Part shown: one piece after another, positions 14,213 to 29,500 of the stretch
How the letters are laid out: every line of letters begins with the position of its first letter
Numbering within the stretch: the stretch's first letter is position 1
NCBI GenBank assembly: GCA_030141605.1
Contig: JAQGDQ010000020.1
Coordinates: 248,001 to 312,000, forward strand
From: Tubiluchus corallicola
Lineage: Eukaryota; Priapulida; Priapulimorpha; Priapulimorphida; Tubiluchidae
Direction of reading: 5' to 3'
DNA length: 64,000 nt
Program-made: the position numbers and the translations under genes
Notes under the pieces: generated by a model
What the model was told of the DNA's origin: nothing
Database searches by the model: none
What the model saw: only the letters and a program-made list of their open reading frames with translations

Positions 14213-15602
14213 TTCTTGCGAAATCCCATCCTCCTAGATAACTTTATCATTTCAGTTTCGTATTTTTTTTTACTTTTTTTACATTTCACCTGTTAAACGG
14301 GTCGAAAATGTCTTCCATGCAAAACTTGGATTAGATCATTCTACTGACTTTCAATTTTGATTAAACTAGTGGCATATAATCAATTCTGTTCTTAAAACTT
14401 CAGAGTGAATCAGCCAGAGCAGGACTAATAATTTATTGAAGCTTTATGAAAGTTTTTTTGCCACCCCAAAAAGAACGTATTTTTACTTTTTCTAGCCTGA
14501 ATTGCAGTTTTATGCGCTCCTTCAGCATAAATTTTTGGAACTTTTACTTCAAGCTCAAGCCTATATTTAGTGAATTTCTTAGCATTGTACTTCTGTTAAC
14601 TTAGACCTAATTAAGCAGTAGTTACAACTATGTTTAATAAGTAAGACCAATAGTTGGTAGCATAAAAGAGGGCAAAGTCAGAAACATGGAGCTGCTTCAG
14701 CCATCATGTTGATTTTTGACCTTTGGGGGAAATATGCAAAACTTTTCAAAAAGATGAAATATCTTAGGCTGATTTTTTAACTTTAACGCCATTAGAGGTT
14801 AGGTGATAACGGCAGTGGAGGTTGGGGGTGTTGACATCAATAGATACGACATTTACAGTCTTTGTGTAAGTAGTGAGTCAAGTGACGTCAATAGGTTTTT
14901 GTTACGGCGTAGGTCATTTTATCAATTTCTCCAGTAATCCTAATTCTGATTAAGGTCAGCAATATCACAATACGGCTAATATTTAAAACAGGCAATTTGG
15001 AAATTTCTGGTTTCAGAAAAAGTGTCAGGCGTATTGCTGTCAAGATATTGTGTCGTACCTAAACTGTATTTTGCACAAATTTCAAATTGACAGTTTTATG
15101 GCTGGGCTGGGCTGGGCTGTCCGGTAGGGGGATACATGTGATACTTTTTACGATTTCTTTGAGGAGTTCATCGTTTACAACATCGAACATAAGATTATTT
15201 CTGCTTCAAAGTTCAAAGTGCAGCATGTAGTACCAAGACTGGTGCCACTGCAGAAATGGATATGACGTCATTAATGGGTGAAGACAGTGGCCAATATACA
15301 AGATTTACTCTAAGCTAAAGCTGTTTAGAAAGTTAAATTTGCATGTGTTTATAGTAGCATTAGACTCGTCAAACTGCAGCGTAAATAAACAGCATAAATA
15401 TTGAGAAGTAGTCCTAAATTGTTATGCATCAAAATTATGTATTATTATGTATTATGTATCTTTCAACAAAAGAAAGACGATCTAAGTTTAAGACGATATA
15501 AGACCTTTCTTGTATATAAGTTTACTACGTTTCTGTAAGCTAACTTTGTGTTTTTACTTGTGCCTTATTTTATTCTTCTTCTATGGAATATAAATGTCTG
15601 AA

Positions 15603-15618
15603 ATAAAATAAATAAATA

Positions 15619-15708
<90 letters not shown>

Positions 15709-15709
15709 T
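15603..15709. repeat. (AAT)n microsatellite with AAAT head
   Basis: A few AAAT units followed by some 30 AAT units. Confidence 0.95.
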
Positions 15710-16089
15710 GTTAGTACCAGCTAATAAATATTAATTTAACTGCTGATCTTGCATTTATCTTCTATGTATTCTTCTATTTACAAAGAGAGCTTTTGTTTCA
15801 CGAGGTGTAGAGAGCAGATACGTGCTACAAAAAGTTTCAGTTTTTAGGACTTGTGACCGCATGCTTTAAGAAGCCAGACAGAAATTGATGTAGTTGAGCG
15901 ATATCCCACTACTGAGTTCATTTATTGAAGAAAATGTTTGGTACTGTGTGACTGGTTAGCCGTGTTAAAACAAACATAGCATTATAGCAAGTGTCATATA
16001 GCATTAACAGCAATTTGGTCTATAAGCCAGTCTGACTCATTTTTTCTTCTGTAAGCTTGCTATAATGTTTTCTCTGTGTCTTTTTTCGG

Positions 16090-16191
16090 GATAACATGTA
16101 TCTGAACATCGGTTTGTTATTTGTGCTTCTAGTCAGACATAGGTTTCTGGATTTCAGCATTCTGTCATTCTGCACCAGGAAAGCAAGCTAG
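16090..16191 (+). pseudogene. Orphan terminal exon of a third White-like ABCG gene
   Basis: 102 nt, the same length as the last exon of genes 1 and 2. Translation begins DNMYLNIGLLFVLL and ends CTRKAS plus stop, against [14 protein letters not shown] and QTRNKG plus stop in gene 1. The similarity continues past the stop (AGGTTGATG, then TTTAAAGnGCAAAATTAAA), so 3'UTR was duplicated too. The acceptor AG is GG here (16088-16089) and no upstream exon was found nearby. It is closer to gene 1 than to gene 2. Most likely it is the remnant of a third tandem copy or of a partial duplication of gene 1. Use as an alternative last exon of gene 1 is unlikely with the AG lost. Confidence 0.88.
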
Positions 16192-16461
16192 GTTGATGTG
16201 ACGTCTGCTGGTCTGGTCTTTAAAGCGCAAAATTAAAAACCCTTAATTATCTAAGTTTTGAAAATCTAAATTAGGTTGAATTTAATCTGAATATATTGAT
16301 TTGTTTCAAAACTGTAAGAGTTTTAAAGATATGCTTTAAATTTCCTGAATCAAGGCTGAATTTAGACTGGTATACATGAGACACGCTGTCAAAGGTGGTA
16401 ATTGATGTTTGATTCTAGCTGTTAATCACACTATGTCTCATCTAGAATGATTTATTTACTT

Positions 16462-16514
<53 letters not shown>

Positions 16515-17194
16515 CCGCGTAGGTGCGTGCGTGTAGTTGTACATAATTCTTTGTGATGCAATAAAAACTGTATAACGTTTTGTATTAAAATATTTGTGTA
16601 CGCAAACCTGGTTATTTTTACTTGCTGTTTTTATACCGTATTCACACTCACGCGTGCACTTGTTTAATTATTACAGGTATCATAAATTTTTGTTTACTAA
16701 AAACAACAGTCCTGCATATATTATACTTTGGATGGCTACTTTGTACTTTCACCTACTAATTATGCTTGCTAAATGGTTAATTTATTAGATTTTTTGGTAA
16801 GAATGCATGATAAATTACAAAAAAATCACAATCACAATGCATGTGTATGTGCTTCACAATACTACAACAACACTGTTTTACGAAGAATGTTAGCTATATA
16901 TCAGCCTTGTCAAAGTCACAATTAAGCGATCGAGTGTGTAGCCAAGGTCACATAGGTATTCTATTTAATTAAATTAATATGTTTTTCACCCTTAATTATT
17001 GAAATAGAGCATTTATCGCATTTACAAAATTATTTCGCGTAGCTTGAATTCACTCTGAAATTACATTTGCATGCGTGGAACGAATTAATTAGGACTTGCG
17101 TGATCATTTTGTTTTTGTTATTGCGCTTCAAGAAGGTTTGAGATTAATATTTTAGAACAGACCACTGCTGTCTTTTAATGAGCACTTTGCTAGA
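16192..17194. other. Spacer upstream of ABCG gene 2, with (GT)n
   Basis: Contains the decayed 3'UTR copy, a (GT)n tract at 16464-16513, an AATAAA at about 16560, and presumably the promoter and 5'UTR of gene 2. No clear core promoter motif was seen. Confidence 0.55.
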
Positions 17195-17422
17195 ATGGCT
17201 GCTTCGCTTCACGAACCTATTATTCACGATGATCAGTTAAATGTAGATGTAGATGGCATTGAAAACAAAGCCTATGAAGAAAGTCTGGGTGAAGTGGAAC
17301 ATGATTTGGAACCAGCTGTTCAATTCGAAACAAGGGACATCAAGCTGCTTGACCGCCTAGCTACATGTGTGCTTGGTATTAGTGAGGTTGAAACGGTAAG
17401 TGACATTATTATTATTATTATT

Positions 17423-17509
<87 letters not shown>

Positions 17510-20500
17510 TATCATTATTATTAATATTATTATCGAAGTAGCTATCTGCTAAGGTCCATTACATATATAAACGAGGGCTCATTTTGTAACAGTACATGCT
17601 TATGAAACAAAACTACTGCAGTACTGAACATTATTGAGCCCAAATTTTTGTGCACTTAATGTGAGAATATTATTTTTTAAACAACATGTCGAATAGTCTA
17701 ATAGCAGGTTGATGATAATAGATAAAAAATCTGCTGCTAGAAACGATTTGCCGGTTAGCTAATTAGCCACAATGGCCTCTACAAAAATTCTTTTTGAGGC
17801 TATTAATGGCATCCCTAAAAATATGTTAGTTACAATCGCCTAGCTTTTCAGTTAAGTAAGCTAAACCTTCAGAGAGATAGAGGACTTTAGGAGTGATAAG
17901 CAAAATTATTATCAGTTGTAGAAGAAGCTTTCCGAGTGGATGAAATGCAGGAAATGCTGCAGTGTTTGGGGCTTCAAACCTAACACAAACTAGGCACAGT
18001 AGTACAAACTACGTACATTTCATAAACCGGCCCTTTTCGTGTCAGTTAGTTACGTTTCATTTTGTGCACTCTTAATCCGACGTCCAACTTTTTCAGATTA
18101 CCTTAACTTGGGAGGAAATAAATGTATGGACACATCATGAAAGTCACAACTCAAATATGGGTTACCAACGAAAACGGACACACGCGAAGCATGTTCTTCG
18201 AAATGGTATTATTGTTTTGATGTTTATTTTGTGTAAGTTTATTTATGTAGGACAAGAATGACAGTGAGTTTTCTTTCTTCTTATCACAGCACCATAATTG
18301 ATGCTTTTCAGCTACCAACCAAATGTAGCTCTTCATTTTTATAGACAATTATTCTTCCTTAGATGAAAAGCAATGTGAAGCAATAATTGAATAAGCAAAA
18401 CAGTGTAGCGAACACGATTATTTCTGTTAAGTTTATGTTTGAAAGGAGAGAAATTAGTGCGAATAGTTTGCTTAAAACCGCAAGATTACACCACAATACT
18501 TAAGTATGTAAAACCCCATTACTAAATGCTTTTACTAGTAACTAAGGTTTGAACACAACATTTCGACAGCATTGTCAGGTGCCTAAAAATTTAAAACAGT
18601 ACTATTAACCTAATTTATTAGTGCGTTAAAATAAAAAATAAATTAGTAATTCTTTGAAAGATGATATAACGAATTTGACCAATTAAACTACATACGTAAA
18701 TTGACAACACAATTTTCATAAACATAATCTAAACCAAACAGATATCTACTTAAACAGAATGTGAGGGCGTAAAATTAACAAACTGTACAGTCAAGTTTAT
18801 GAAACGTAGTATTATCATGTTATAGTTACTGGATATGTAGAAGGTGGAACTCTGCTAGCCATTATGGGAGCCAGGTAATCTTTATCATTTTCTTTATGAT
18901 TGCAGTTTTTTTCAAAGTAATCATCGCTGTTACTGTCTTCATCTCTTCATCATCCCTGTCAAAACATTGTCGTCATTGTCGTTATCATTGTTGTCACCGA
19001 CATCATCATCGTTATTATCTTCGTCATCACTTGACATCATCATCATTTTGTCGTCGTCGTCATCGTGGTCTTCAAGGTATAATCATATATGAATAATACT
19101 TCACCAAAGTTATAAGCCTATGCACAGATGAATAATTCAATTTAAGAAGAGTAAAACTTACAGAGATCTATCTGTTGACGATAATGTAATTTTATTAGAA
19201 TTTGCAACAAATCAACTAAAAATTTTCAAGTGTTGGACTTATAATACAGTTATTAACTAAATTTGCAAGTGGTTTTTATTTAATTGTAAATTTACAAATA
19301 AATAGAGCTTCAGTCTTTTTGCCTAATGTGAATATAATAATTGTAAATTGATTTTTATTGTATTGCCAACAATCATCAGTAGCTTAGCTTCTATTGTTTC
19401 GTACGCGATATCGGGAGCTGCATCCTTAAAGTCGGATTAGTTGGCTACTGCGAATCCATACTTCGTAAATATAAACAGTTGTGCTACTCGTCACGCGTGG
19501 TAGTGGGACGGGCAATCCGATTGTCGATATAATACTGTCGCTATTATTTTGTTTTATTGCACATGGTACATAATCACATGTTACATGTTAAATGTAAATG
19601 TGTATTAGACTAAATTAAATGTGTATTGTTCTTTGCATTAAGATGTAATAAATAAGTGTAAATCTAAATTTCAGTGGTTCTGGGAAAAGTACACTATTAA
19701 ATGTGCTTACGCACAGGCACACTAGTGCGTTTACTCTGCATGGTACGGTGAAAATAAATGGCCATTTTCTTGGACCTGGCATACGATCTATTTCAGCCTA
19801 TGTCCAGCAAGACGATCTCTTTCTTGGTATGCTTACCGTGAGAGAACATTTAAAGTTTCAGGTAGGCCTACTTTTTGATACTTTTTTCTGAAAACAAGCT
19901 TAATCACTTGAAAACAGTTACTCAGCTTGTCTACATAACTAAAACAACAATAGTACTCTCATCATGTGTTAGTTGCGGTAGACAGAATAGAATACTATAT
20001 GTAGGCAATTTACCTAAGTAGATTGGAAACCTTACTCGCTCAATAGTAATGATTAAAATAAAACGTTAGTTGTATTTATTATTTAAAATTTATCGCAAAT
20101 GATGCCCTCTGACTGACCAAGCTGCTGAGTTTGAAGCAGCAGCAAATTAGTTGCATTACAAGTAATAAAATTCAGGTGCTTTCGAGAAAAATGAGTAAAC
20201 GCGATAATAGTCAAAATTGAACTAAACCAATTTATTTCGTGCATTTCTAGTGATAAAATCCAGCTGCTTTCGCCGAATGGGTAACTCAATAACATTCAAG
20301 GTTGAACCTAAGGTCCTATTTATTGAAGTACAGACTCATTCACACACATTCGTGTTACTCAACCTCTTGATCTTCCTCCTCCGTACATTTTATATGTAAT
20401 GTATTATAGCAGACGTTTCATTTACCACCGTGAATCCTTAAAATTCACGTGAGCAACAGAAAACTCAAAGATATAACAGTCCGAATTTTAAAACTTTTCT

Positions 20501-23500
20501 GTTCTGCTATTTTAAAAGCAAAGTTGGGAGAATACGTAGAATGATTGGCTGGTTTTAATAAACATTTCTTCAATTTATAGGCTCTTTTAAGGATGGATGA
20601 AAAGTTATCTTACCAACAGCGTATGGAAAAAGTAGAAGAGGCGTTGATTGAAGTAACGAATATTTATTACATTTAATTGCTAAATTTTGGAGAAAAGGCT
20701 AATAAAGTAGATGTCGTTTTTAAGCTATCATGTGCAAAAAAATTCCACGCAACATATGAACAAAATTCTATTTGTTTTAAAGTAGGCAAATTACAGCAGC
20801 TTGAAACTCTAGTTTTCTCTCAAGCGAAACTCTGATTTCCCGTAAAAACTTTTGAAGTACTATAAAATTTTTATACTGCTACTTTTAAAAAACTGCAGCA
20901 ATTAATATTAATTTTATAGTCATCTGAGCATCTTATTCAGTTACGATGATACTAACTATGAAATAAAAAAACTAAAAGGTCTGAAAAGTGAAAATTTTAT
21001 GTATGTTTCAAGCCAGAACATGAACTAAAGCGATTTCATTAAATATTGCAGTTTAGTCTCAAGTCATGCGAGAATACGCTGATTGGTATTCCTGGCAGAA
21101 TGAAAGGCATTTCAGGAGGAGAGAAAAAACGTCTCGCGTTTGCGTGTGAAGTACGTACGCTCTTATTTAAAGCATGCATGCTTAACTTTAATTTCTTATG
21201 TATGGGTATTCGGTGGAATTCCTATGAGAATACCTTTTGTGGAAAAATGAATGGAATTGGAATAAAAATTAAATTCCTGTAGAAAGGGGAATTCCCAGAG
21301 TTCTACATATTAGAAGGTATAAATTCCTATTCACGCTTTCTTATGTATAGGATTCCGTTCATACCCTTTATATAAAAACTCAATTTTGTTGCCATTACAT
21401 GCTGGGGAAGAACAAAAATAGTATTTAAACATATACGAAAATCCCCTTTTCTGTTAGCACCAAATGAATGTTCTAAGTTTAGTAACAATAATCAAGCATT
21501 TTTAAAGAGTTCAATACCACCAAAACTAGCCAAATCTTTAGCTCTTTTTTTAAACCAACTTGAACATCCAATTTGCAGTTAGAGCTTTTCGGATGTTGGC
21601 AAAAGTAGCCGTGACCCAAAGGAACTAGGAACTTGAAATTCCAACAGTGTTTTTATTAGAGATAGGAGATTAGAGAATTGAGATAAGATGAGATTGTACA
21701 CATTTTTGCTTGTTTGCATCCAACGTTTGTCTTCATATACCCACATGGCAAGCTTAAACTGTAACTCACGCTCAGCATTTTTCAATATATGAGTTACAGT
21801 CGCTGATCAGTTATGATAATATTGTATTCCTATACTAATAGAGCGAAGGCTATGGCCGTCTCAAAACTAAACTCTATCTAGAGGCATCGTCTGTTGAATC
21901 ATAATTTATTTAAGCTTTTTTCTAATTACTAGGTGTTAACAGACCCAAAGTTAATGTTTTGTGACGAACCGACTTCTGGCTTAGATTCTTTTATGGCACA
22001 AAATGTTGTCATGGTCATGAAAGACATGGCTAGTAAAGGACGAACTATTCTGTGTACCATACATCAGCCTGCGTCGGAATTGTACGCTATGTTTGACAGG
22101 TAAAGTACGACTGTTATAGATTTCTTTATTGTACCAGTTTTGCCTATCCAGACTACCAAATGAATTTGTTTTGCTTATGGATTTTTGGTTTTCTAAAATG
22201 TGTTGATTTGGATGCGAAGTACACATACTTCAGATTTGCTCGAGAATAACGAAGGGTAAAAGGTGCCCAAACTAGTTTTGAAAACATTTGTATTGAAAAT
22301 TGCAACATTTGGCTACATGGTTTTATTCAGCCTCTAACAACCATAAAACTACATAACATCACTTGAAAATTCAAGTGACTTTAATTAAGTTATCAACTAG
22401 CAATAGTCACAGCTAAAAAACCAGATGGTAACCCGTAAAGCAAAAAACACATTCCATTCCTTTATTATTTTGGATTCCTGATAATGAAGGTTATGAAGGA
22501 ATAATGTTGCATTCAAGTTACGGTGTTTACGGTTTTCAGGCTGCTGTTGATGGCAGAAGGCAGAGTAGCATATTTGGGTTCAACGAAAGCTCTTCATGGA
22601 TATTTTGATAGTCTGAATTTGAGATGCCCCCCAAAATTCAACCCTGCAGACTATTATGTGGACATTCTAGCCGTCATTCCGGCAAAAGAAACGCAATGCA
22701 GAGATAAAATTGAGGTTCGTGTATTTCTGATGGAAGTATAAACGTGGTTATGCAAAGGGATGAGGAGTAAAAAAAATTAAACGGGTGTAAAAATTTACCA
22801 GGATTGATAGTTAAGATAATTAAGAACTATAATTTGTAATCGCTATAACCCGTGAAGAGTTCTTCGGCTGTCAGTGGCAAAATCGTGCAACTTTCTTTTC
22901 ATTACTAAACTCCTAATTACTATACAGCTTAATTACTGGAGAGCCCTCGGTTCGAAACGCCAAATTTTTGGGCATCTTTCTGATTATCCTTGGCGTAATT
23001 TTATAAATTCTATAATTTTATCACTGACCGATTTGAAATTTGTCATTAACTTCCACATAGTTGTGTGTAGCTTTGTAATGTTTTAAAAGTTTGGTGTCCA
23101 GCTAAAATGGTTTACGAACTAAGTCTAAATACCACGATAACCATAAAAAATCCCTTTCCCAAGTTTAAAATTTGCTTATGGCATATAACGTGATCAATCT
23201 AAAAGCGCCTATCAGTCAAAGAATGGTAAAGAGTGTGGACATTTTTTAGAAAATCTGCGACGCATTTGAGATATCAGCAGAACGTGGAGTAATAAAACAA
23301 GTGATTAAGGAGGACAACGAGAACAAGCAACTCTATGACGTAAGAATTCTTAGTTATTCTTAATTATTGCACTTAAACTGAAGCAACTACACTTAAACAA
23401 ATATGTAATATAGACTAGAGTAAACTCATATTTTTGTAACTATATGTTTTCGTACATATACAATTTTATTTTGTTTTTTCAGTTTGGTGAACTGTTGGTT

Positions 23501-26500
23501 TATGGATCGCCGTAAGTATATTGTTATTTGAAACATGAAAGCTTAATTATAATTAGTGACTTAATTTAATTTTCCATCCTAGTATGTGTCTTACACCTAG
23601 TTAATAATAAATAGTATTTTATTAGGGTTGACATTTATTGTCTTAAACACTAATAAAACATCAATACATTCTCTAATGTATGCTTTTGAGGAAAGAATAA
23701 AAACGTCAATTAGTATCTACGATTAAGTCTTAATCTTTGTTTTATTAGGTTAAAACTTTTGGCATATTTCACATACAAATTATATCCTTTGACTGCCCAG
23801 GTACAAAGCAAGTTGGCTAAAGCAGCTGATGGCGCTCACACAAAGATCATTTACCACTGAGATTCGAGATCCACAGGCTGTTAAAATTACTGTAATTCAA
23901 ACTATTGTAAGTCTGCTTAATTATGGTCTGCTTAATATTGGTTTCAACTATAATTTTTTTTGTCATATAAATTATAGGAGTAGAATATTTAAACTGTCTT
24001 TACTTTGGATTTTATTCGAACAACAGTAATTAGGAAGCGCTAGTTTCTGCATGTTGAAGTGTTATTTGTGAGTATTATGGGTAATTAATGTCCGTTTAGA
24101 TTGTAGGGTATACCCGATGATTAGTTGTGAAAGTGAGTGGCAAGCTTTCCTGGTAGTCTGTGCACGCGTGAATGACCGCTTTATGCGATACTGATGAATT
24201 CAAATTGTATAATTCTTGAGTGACGCGCTTTGTGATGAGATATTTACCCAATCAAAAGTCTGTTTCTTAATGTGGCCACAGTGCTTTTGTTGATTAGTTT
24301 TGTTTTCCATCAGGAAAAGCGATGGTCTAGACGCGCGACGCTTGCTAGGACAGGATGACATCAAGAATGACAACTCTGAATGTCATTCAGTCATTACAGA
24401 GATGTCCGATAGTCTAAACAAACGTCATTGGAGTGAAATTTCAGACTTTCCCTGTTGATCACAATCACATGCTACATGTAGTTACACCGTCACATTCTAC
24501 CTGTCAAATCAAATCAAAAGTGTAGGATTACTACGAAAAGCTAAACTAAGCTCATATAGTGTCTAAACAAGGAATGCAACCAGACTTATAATTATTTTCA
24601 GGACCGATTATTTCACCTAAACTTTCTACAGATGACGCCACTTTGCTGTGTCAGAACTGATTTCGGTTATTTGTTGTAGTCGTAGAGTTTATTACTGAGC
24701 TTTATCCATTATAAGCAAACAAAAAACAAAATTTTGCAGATAATTGAGATATGACAAATTAAACTTGTAAAGGAAACATAATAAATTTCATAAGAGGTAC
24801 GTTTAGTAGCTCAGGTCTAGTGTATACTCTCGTTTAGATATATTAATAAATTATAGACAATATTTATTTATGAAAACGGTTTTAACACAAATTTTTCAGG
24901 TAAATGCGGTGATGGTTGGAATGATGTACTTGCAACAGAAATTAAATCAGGAAGCCATTCAAAACATTTCCGGTTTTGTACTTCTCTTGGTCATGATGAC
25001 TCTAATGCAGAACATGTTTTCAATTCTCCTGGCAAGTAGATGTTTGCTGTTTCACAGTTTCATAGAAAATATTTTACTTTAACGAAATAGTTGCGTATAG
25101 GCCTTGCGTTAGCTTTAACAATATAACTTGTATCATATTTGCAAGTTTGTTTATGTTTATATAGTAAGGTACGCTGCGAGCACTTGCTAATAGGGCATAC
25201 TTGTTTTGACACTACTTATGGCAGGAAAGCAACGTTGCGTATACTAAGGATAATTCATCTGAGATGAAAGAGTGAATTTCAGGGACGTCTTAATCAAAAA
25301 CCGCCAGAAGCAGCGTTCCTTAACTTTGGTATACGAAATATTACAACTTTAAAATCAGACTGTATGATAAAAACACTATTACCACTTTAACATTACACCT
25401 TATGACTTGGTTAACTTGGACCTTTTTTGCTAAGATGCCGTCATAAAATTGACCTATTTTTCAGGTATTTTGCGAGGAGAGTCTAATAATTATGAGAGAA
25501 CACTTTAATGGTGACTATAGGCTTGACACGTATTATCTTAGCAAAATGTTTGCACAGGTATGCGTTCTGACATTCGCTTTGTTAACGAAATTACCAAACA
25601 ACTGTTACGTGATTATGTTAAACTGATAACACGTCGTTGTAGGCCTATCAAAATTTAATTAGGCATGAGTAAAATTTTACCTTGCCTGGCGTCTGTTCTT
25701 GCCCGCTCGAACGGTCTTGTGCCAAAGTAATTGCACTTGGCCGCTAGAAGTATACAGTATAACGTACATCATTGAATTCCTTAGCTCGACATTGCTCATT
25801 TCTGTCTTCTACATGTACATGCACTTGCTAAAATTGAAAAAATGATGCAAAGTTGAAGATGAAAATGAATTGTTGATGGTAGACATGCAGTTCGCTGTTT
25901 ATATATATATGAAAAGAATCGGATGAGAAAAAAGGATAGATTTAAATGATTGTAACTTTAATAACTAATTCCGAAAAAACAGATTCGATAGTAACTGTAA
26001 AACTTAAAGCATAGAGCCAAAGCAGTTTGTTAAAAAAGTTAATCTAGTCAGTTGGGAAGTAACGAGAAATTCATCGCAGTTTGTGGCACTAATGAATACC
26101 AAAAGTAGCTTAATAGAAATGAATGTATTAGAAAGTATTTTTCATCAAAACAGAAAACAGTGCGTATATGATATTCTGCAAAAAGATGTTTTATTTAAAT
26201 GTGTCTTGTTCATAAAGCCACGGTTCCTCTCCTTCTCCAAGTGATAGTGATTCCGATTTGTTTACTGCGTATGCCTGTGTCTGTACCTAAACCAACGGCG
26301 TATCCGCTATGCTAAAGAATTGAAAGCCGTAAAAAACGTTAGTATAGTTTCGCACAGGGTTGAACATCATGCGCTCGCAAGCAAACCGCATGCGTTTTCC
26401 CTACACTAAAGAACCATGCATGTGAAGTAATATTCCACATACATGATCTATATAAACGCAATATTTTAACAACGTTAATAATAAAAATAAATTTACATTA

Positions 26501-29500
26501 TAAAATTTTTCGACAATATTGCATGGAATCATAGGTGGCTTTAGGGTGGGATTTAATTGTTTATACGTCATCCTCTTTGATGAGGCACTAGCTCTAGTTG
26601 TATCTATCAATTTTTCGGGATCACTAGATAAAATAATCTATGTGACAGCCGGCTGGTTAATTGGCAAGATACTTTGCTAGGTTTGAGTTAACATTTCTTG
26701 CGATGTGGAAACATTGCATTAATGGTTTGTGACTGAGCTGATATATTTTCGTAATTCCCGGTTTCACTGCTGTAAAAACACCTGCTAGTAGGGCAGAATC
26801 TAAAACTTTTTTCTTGACCCAAAAAGGGTAATCTTTATTTTTATCTGTGAATGTGCGAAACTTAAGTACATGGGATTGCTTGACCTCTAAGCGATTTGCA
26901 ACTACAGAGCTCATCTTAGCATCAGCTGTAATCACAGACCGCAAATAAATATAGTGAGCTACCAACCATCTTGCCCTAGAGCTTTTAACGTGCGCACTAG
27001 TGGATTTGCGTAAATACAAAGGGTACATGAGCTGGGTGAACCCTGTTTCACGGCACAATTTGAACAAAAAGTTTTGTTTCCTAAAATACCCTGAGTTACA
27101 TACGCACGATTTGCTTTCAACATCGTTTTGCAACAAACCGTATTGTTTTAGTACTTTAATTAGAACACCTCTTTTAACGTTGTCCATACGCTTTTTGAAA
27201 GTCAACAAAAAGTTATACAGTTTTCTATTAGCTTTCTTGGCACTATAGATTAATAACCTCAAAGCAAGGATTTGTTATAAGGAGGTTGCGAATGTGGTTC
27301 CACTAACAGGATAGCGATTGGTCAGATGATCTGCGGTGTAGAAACGTTTGTACAAAAACGCAATCCATTGCGGTGTTACAAATGCCAAGAATTTGGTCAC
27401 ATCGCCAAACGGTGCAAAGAACCAGCAAAATGTGGCAGGTGCTCTTCTAAACACGAGACAAGCTCATGTAATTGTCTGATTGTGGTGACCAACACGCAAC
27501 GTGGAACAAGAAATGTCCAGCTTATATAGATGAGATAAACCGATTAAACCCTAACAATGGTTAATAATTCGCATAATTATCTAAGTCATATTGTCAAGTA
27601 AACATAAATTGTTTTTCAGACAGGTCACAATGCGCCTTAGACAATTATGCTAACTTGCGCAAATTCGACATCATTGCCTTACAAGAAATAAAATAAAGGG
27701 CGAATAAGAAAACTTCTTTAAAAAATCACAATTCATACGTTAAACCGTCTCAAGGAAACTCAGGAGGAGCTGCTGTTCTCGTCAGACATAGTATAACTGC
27801 TTGCAGAGTCTTTGAACTGGAATCACGAGAACTGGATGTGATTTGGGTTCTCCTACATTTTGGAAGTAAAAAGTTTTTAGTCAGCTCATTGTACAGCAAA
27901 CCAAGCCAATCATGCTTGATGAAAGCGTTTACTTTGAACTTTCAAAAAGCACTCGATTTTGCAGATCAGCAAAGTTTGTGCGGTGTATTAGCTGTTGGTG
28001 ATGTTAACGCTCGAAATTTTCTTTGGGACAAAGACTCAAATGAGCACGGGCGTATTTTACATCAAGCATTTTAGTGAGCCAACTTTCCAATATGTGTCTC
28101 GCAACAGTGTTATAGATCTCATTTTATGTTCAACTGGGTTTACTGCCCATTTGATGAGGCAGTATGTGGACAAAAAAAAACAGAATTGTTTACTAGTGCC
28201 CCACTAATGGGTCATTATCCCATTTTAGTATGTTTGATTGGTGCAACACTAATAGTGCTTATACCCGCACAGTAAACGACTTGAAAAATGGTAATTGGGT
28301 ACAGTAGTCTAGTGCTTTAGAGCATAATATAAGAGCAAAGTTTCCGGAATTTATTACACTTTTAAACGCAGATAATGCGGACAAGGTCAGGCAGCTTTTT
28401 TAAATACTGTTATAGAAGCAAACGCAAGATCGTTAATTAACAAACGGATATCAAAATACAGTAAGCCGTTTTGGAATTCAGCATTATTAGGTCTGTCTAA
28501 AAACCCCAGGGCGGCGCGCAAGAAATATTTACGTCTTTCTCACTACGAGAACAAGGTTGAATACATTATCTCTTTGATAGCAATATACAACACGAGACAA
28601 ATACATCCGCAATGCGTCTAATCTAAACGTGGAAAAAGGTAAAGATTTCTGGAAGACATATCACAGTGTATTTACTAAACAGGCCCAACAAAACATTGAT
28701 ATTTTAAAAGTAAACGGAAATTACTATGCCGGTGATGAAGAAAAATGTGACGTTTTATTTCGCACTTTCTTTACTGGGGAAACATATAAAGGCAGCAGGC
28801 TATGATACTCGTTGGTTTCAGGAAATTGAAGAGAACATGAAAAACTTTCAGTACATTGATAATGACAGCAGCTAATACAATAGCGACTTCACGATGAACG
28901 AACTAACAAAAAGGCATTAGGGCAGAAAACAAAAGCTTGGATAACCACTGTTGCCACCCACATATCTGAAAACTGCAGTGGGTGTCGGTTAAAATCCTGC
29001 CAAAGATTTGGTTGAGCGTATGTGTGGCATTCCCCCTTTGGATATTTTGTTCTCAGCCAATGTTTGCAGATTCATTTTAAAGTCACTGTCCCGATCAGGT
29101 GAAGACTTGGTTAAAGACAATATCTTATCAATGGAGCGGGAACTAAATAACAGTGTTTTTCATAAGCACTTTTTGACAAGTAACTTAACAGCAACTAAAT
29201 TTTTTCTGAGGACTATAAAAAACATTGGTATAGCAAGAAACGAAAACGTAAGCTATGTGGTTGAACGAACGTAATGCTGAAAGTGCTAATCCACTCAGGG
29301 CAGATCTCGATAAATGGCCGTCTGGAACCGCATAATACGATTCAGAGGCTTTTTTTAACGGAAGGAATACAGAAAATGCTATGTCTTCTCTCACAGCCCT
29401 GGTCTACCAACTGGTAGATATGGCAGAAGCTTAGAATCCCTTGCGCTCAACCTTTTACTTGGCAGAGGTTATAACTCCTTCTTATGTACAATTGGTCTAG

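Larger units (their letters stand above)
10829..16089. other. Intergenic region between ABCG gene 1 and the orphan exon
   Basis: Starts with the 3'UTR of gene 1. Candidate polyadenylation signals AATAAA lie at 11155 and 11441. The rest is AT-rich and holds a minisatellite near 14131 and an AAT microsatellite near 15606. No further ABCG exon was recognised, and the short ORFs look random. Confidence 0.55.

Noticed and set aside
17396-17524. Extension of the first exon of ABCG gene 2 into a poly-Ile/Val stretch.
   Set aside because: This is the intron: a GTAAGT donor sits at 17396 and exon 2 resumes in frame at 18097, matching gene 1.
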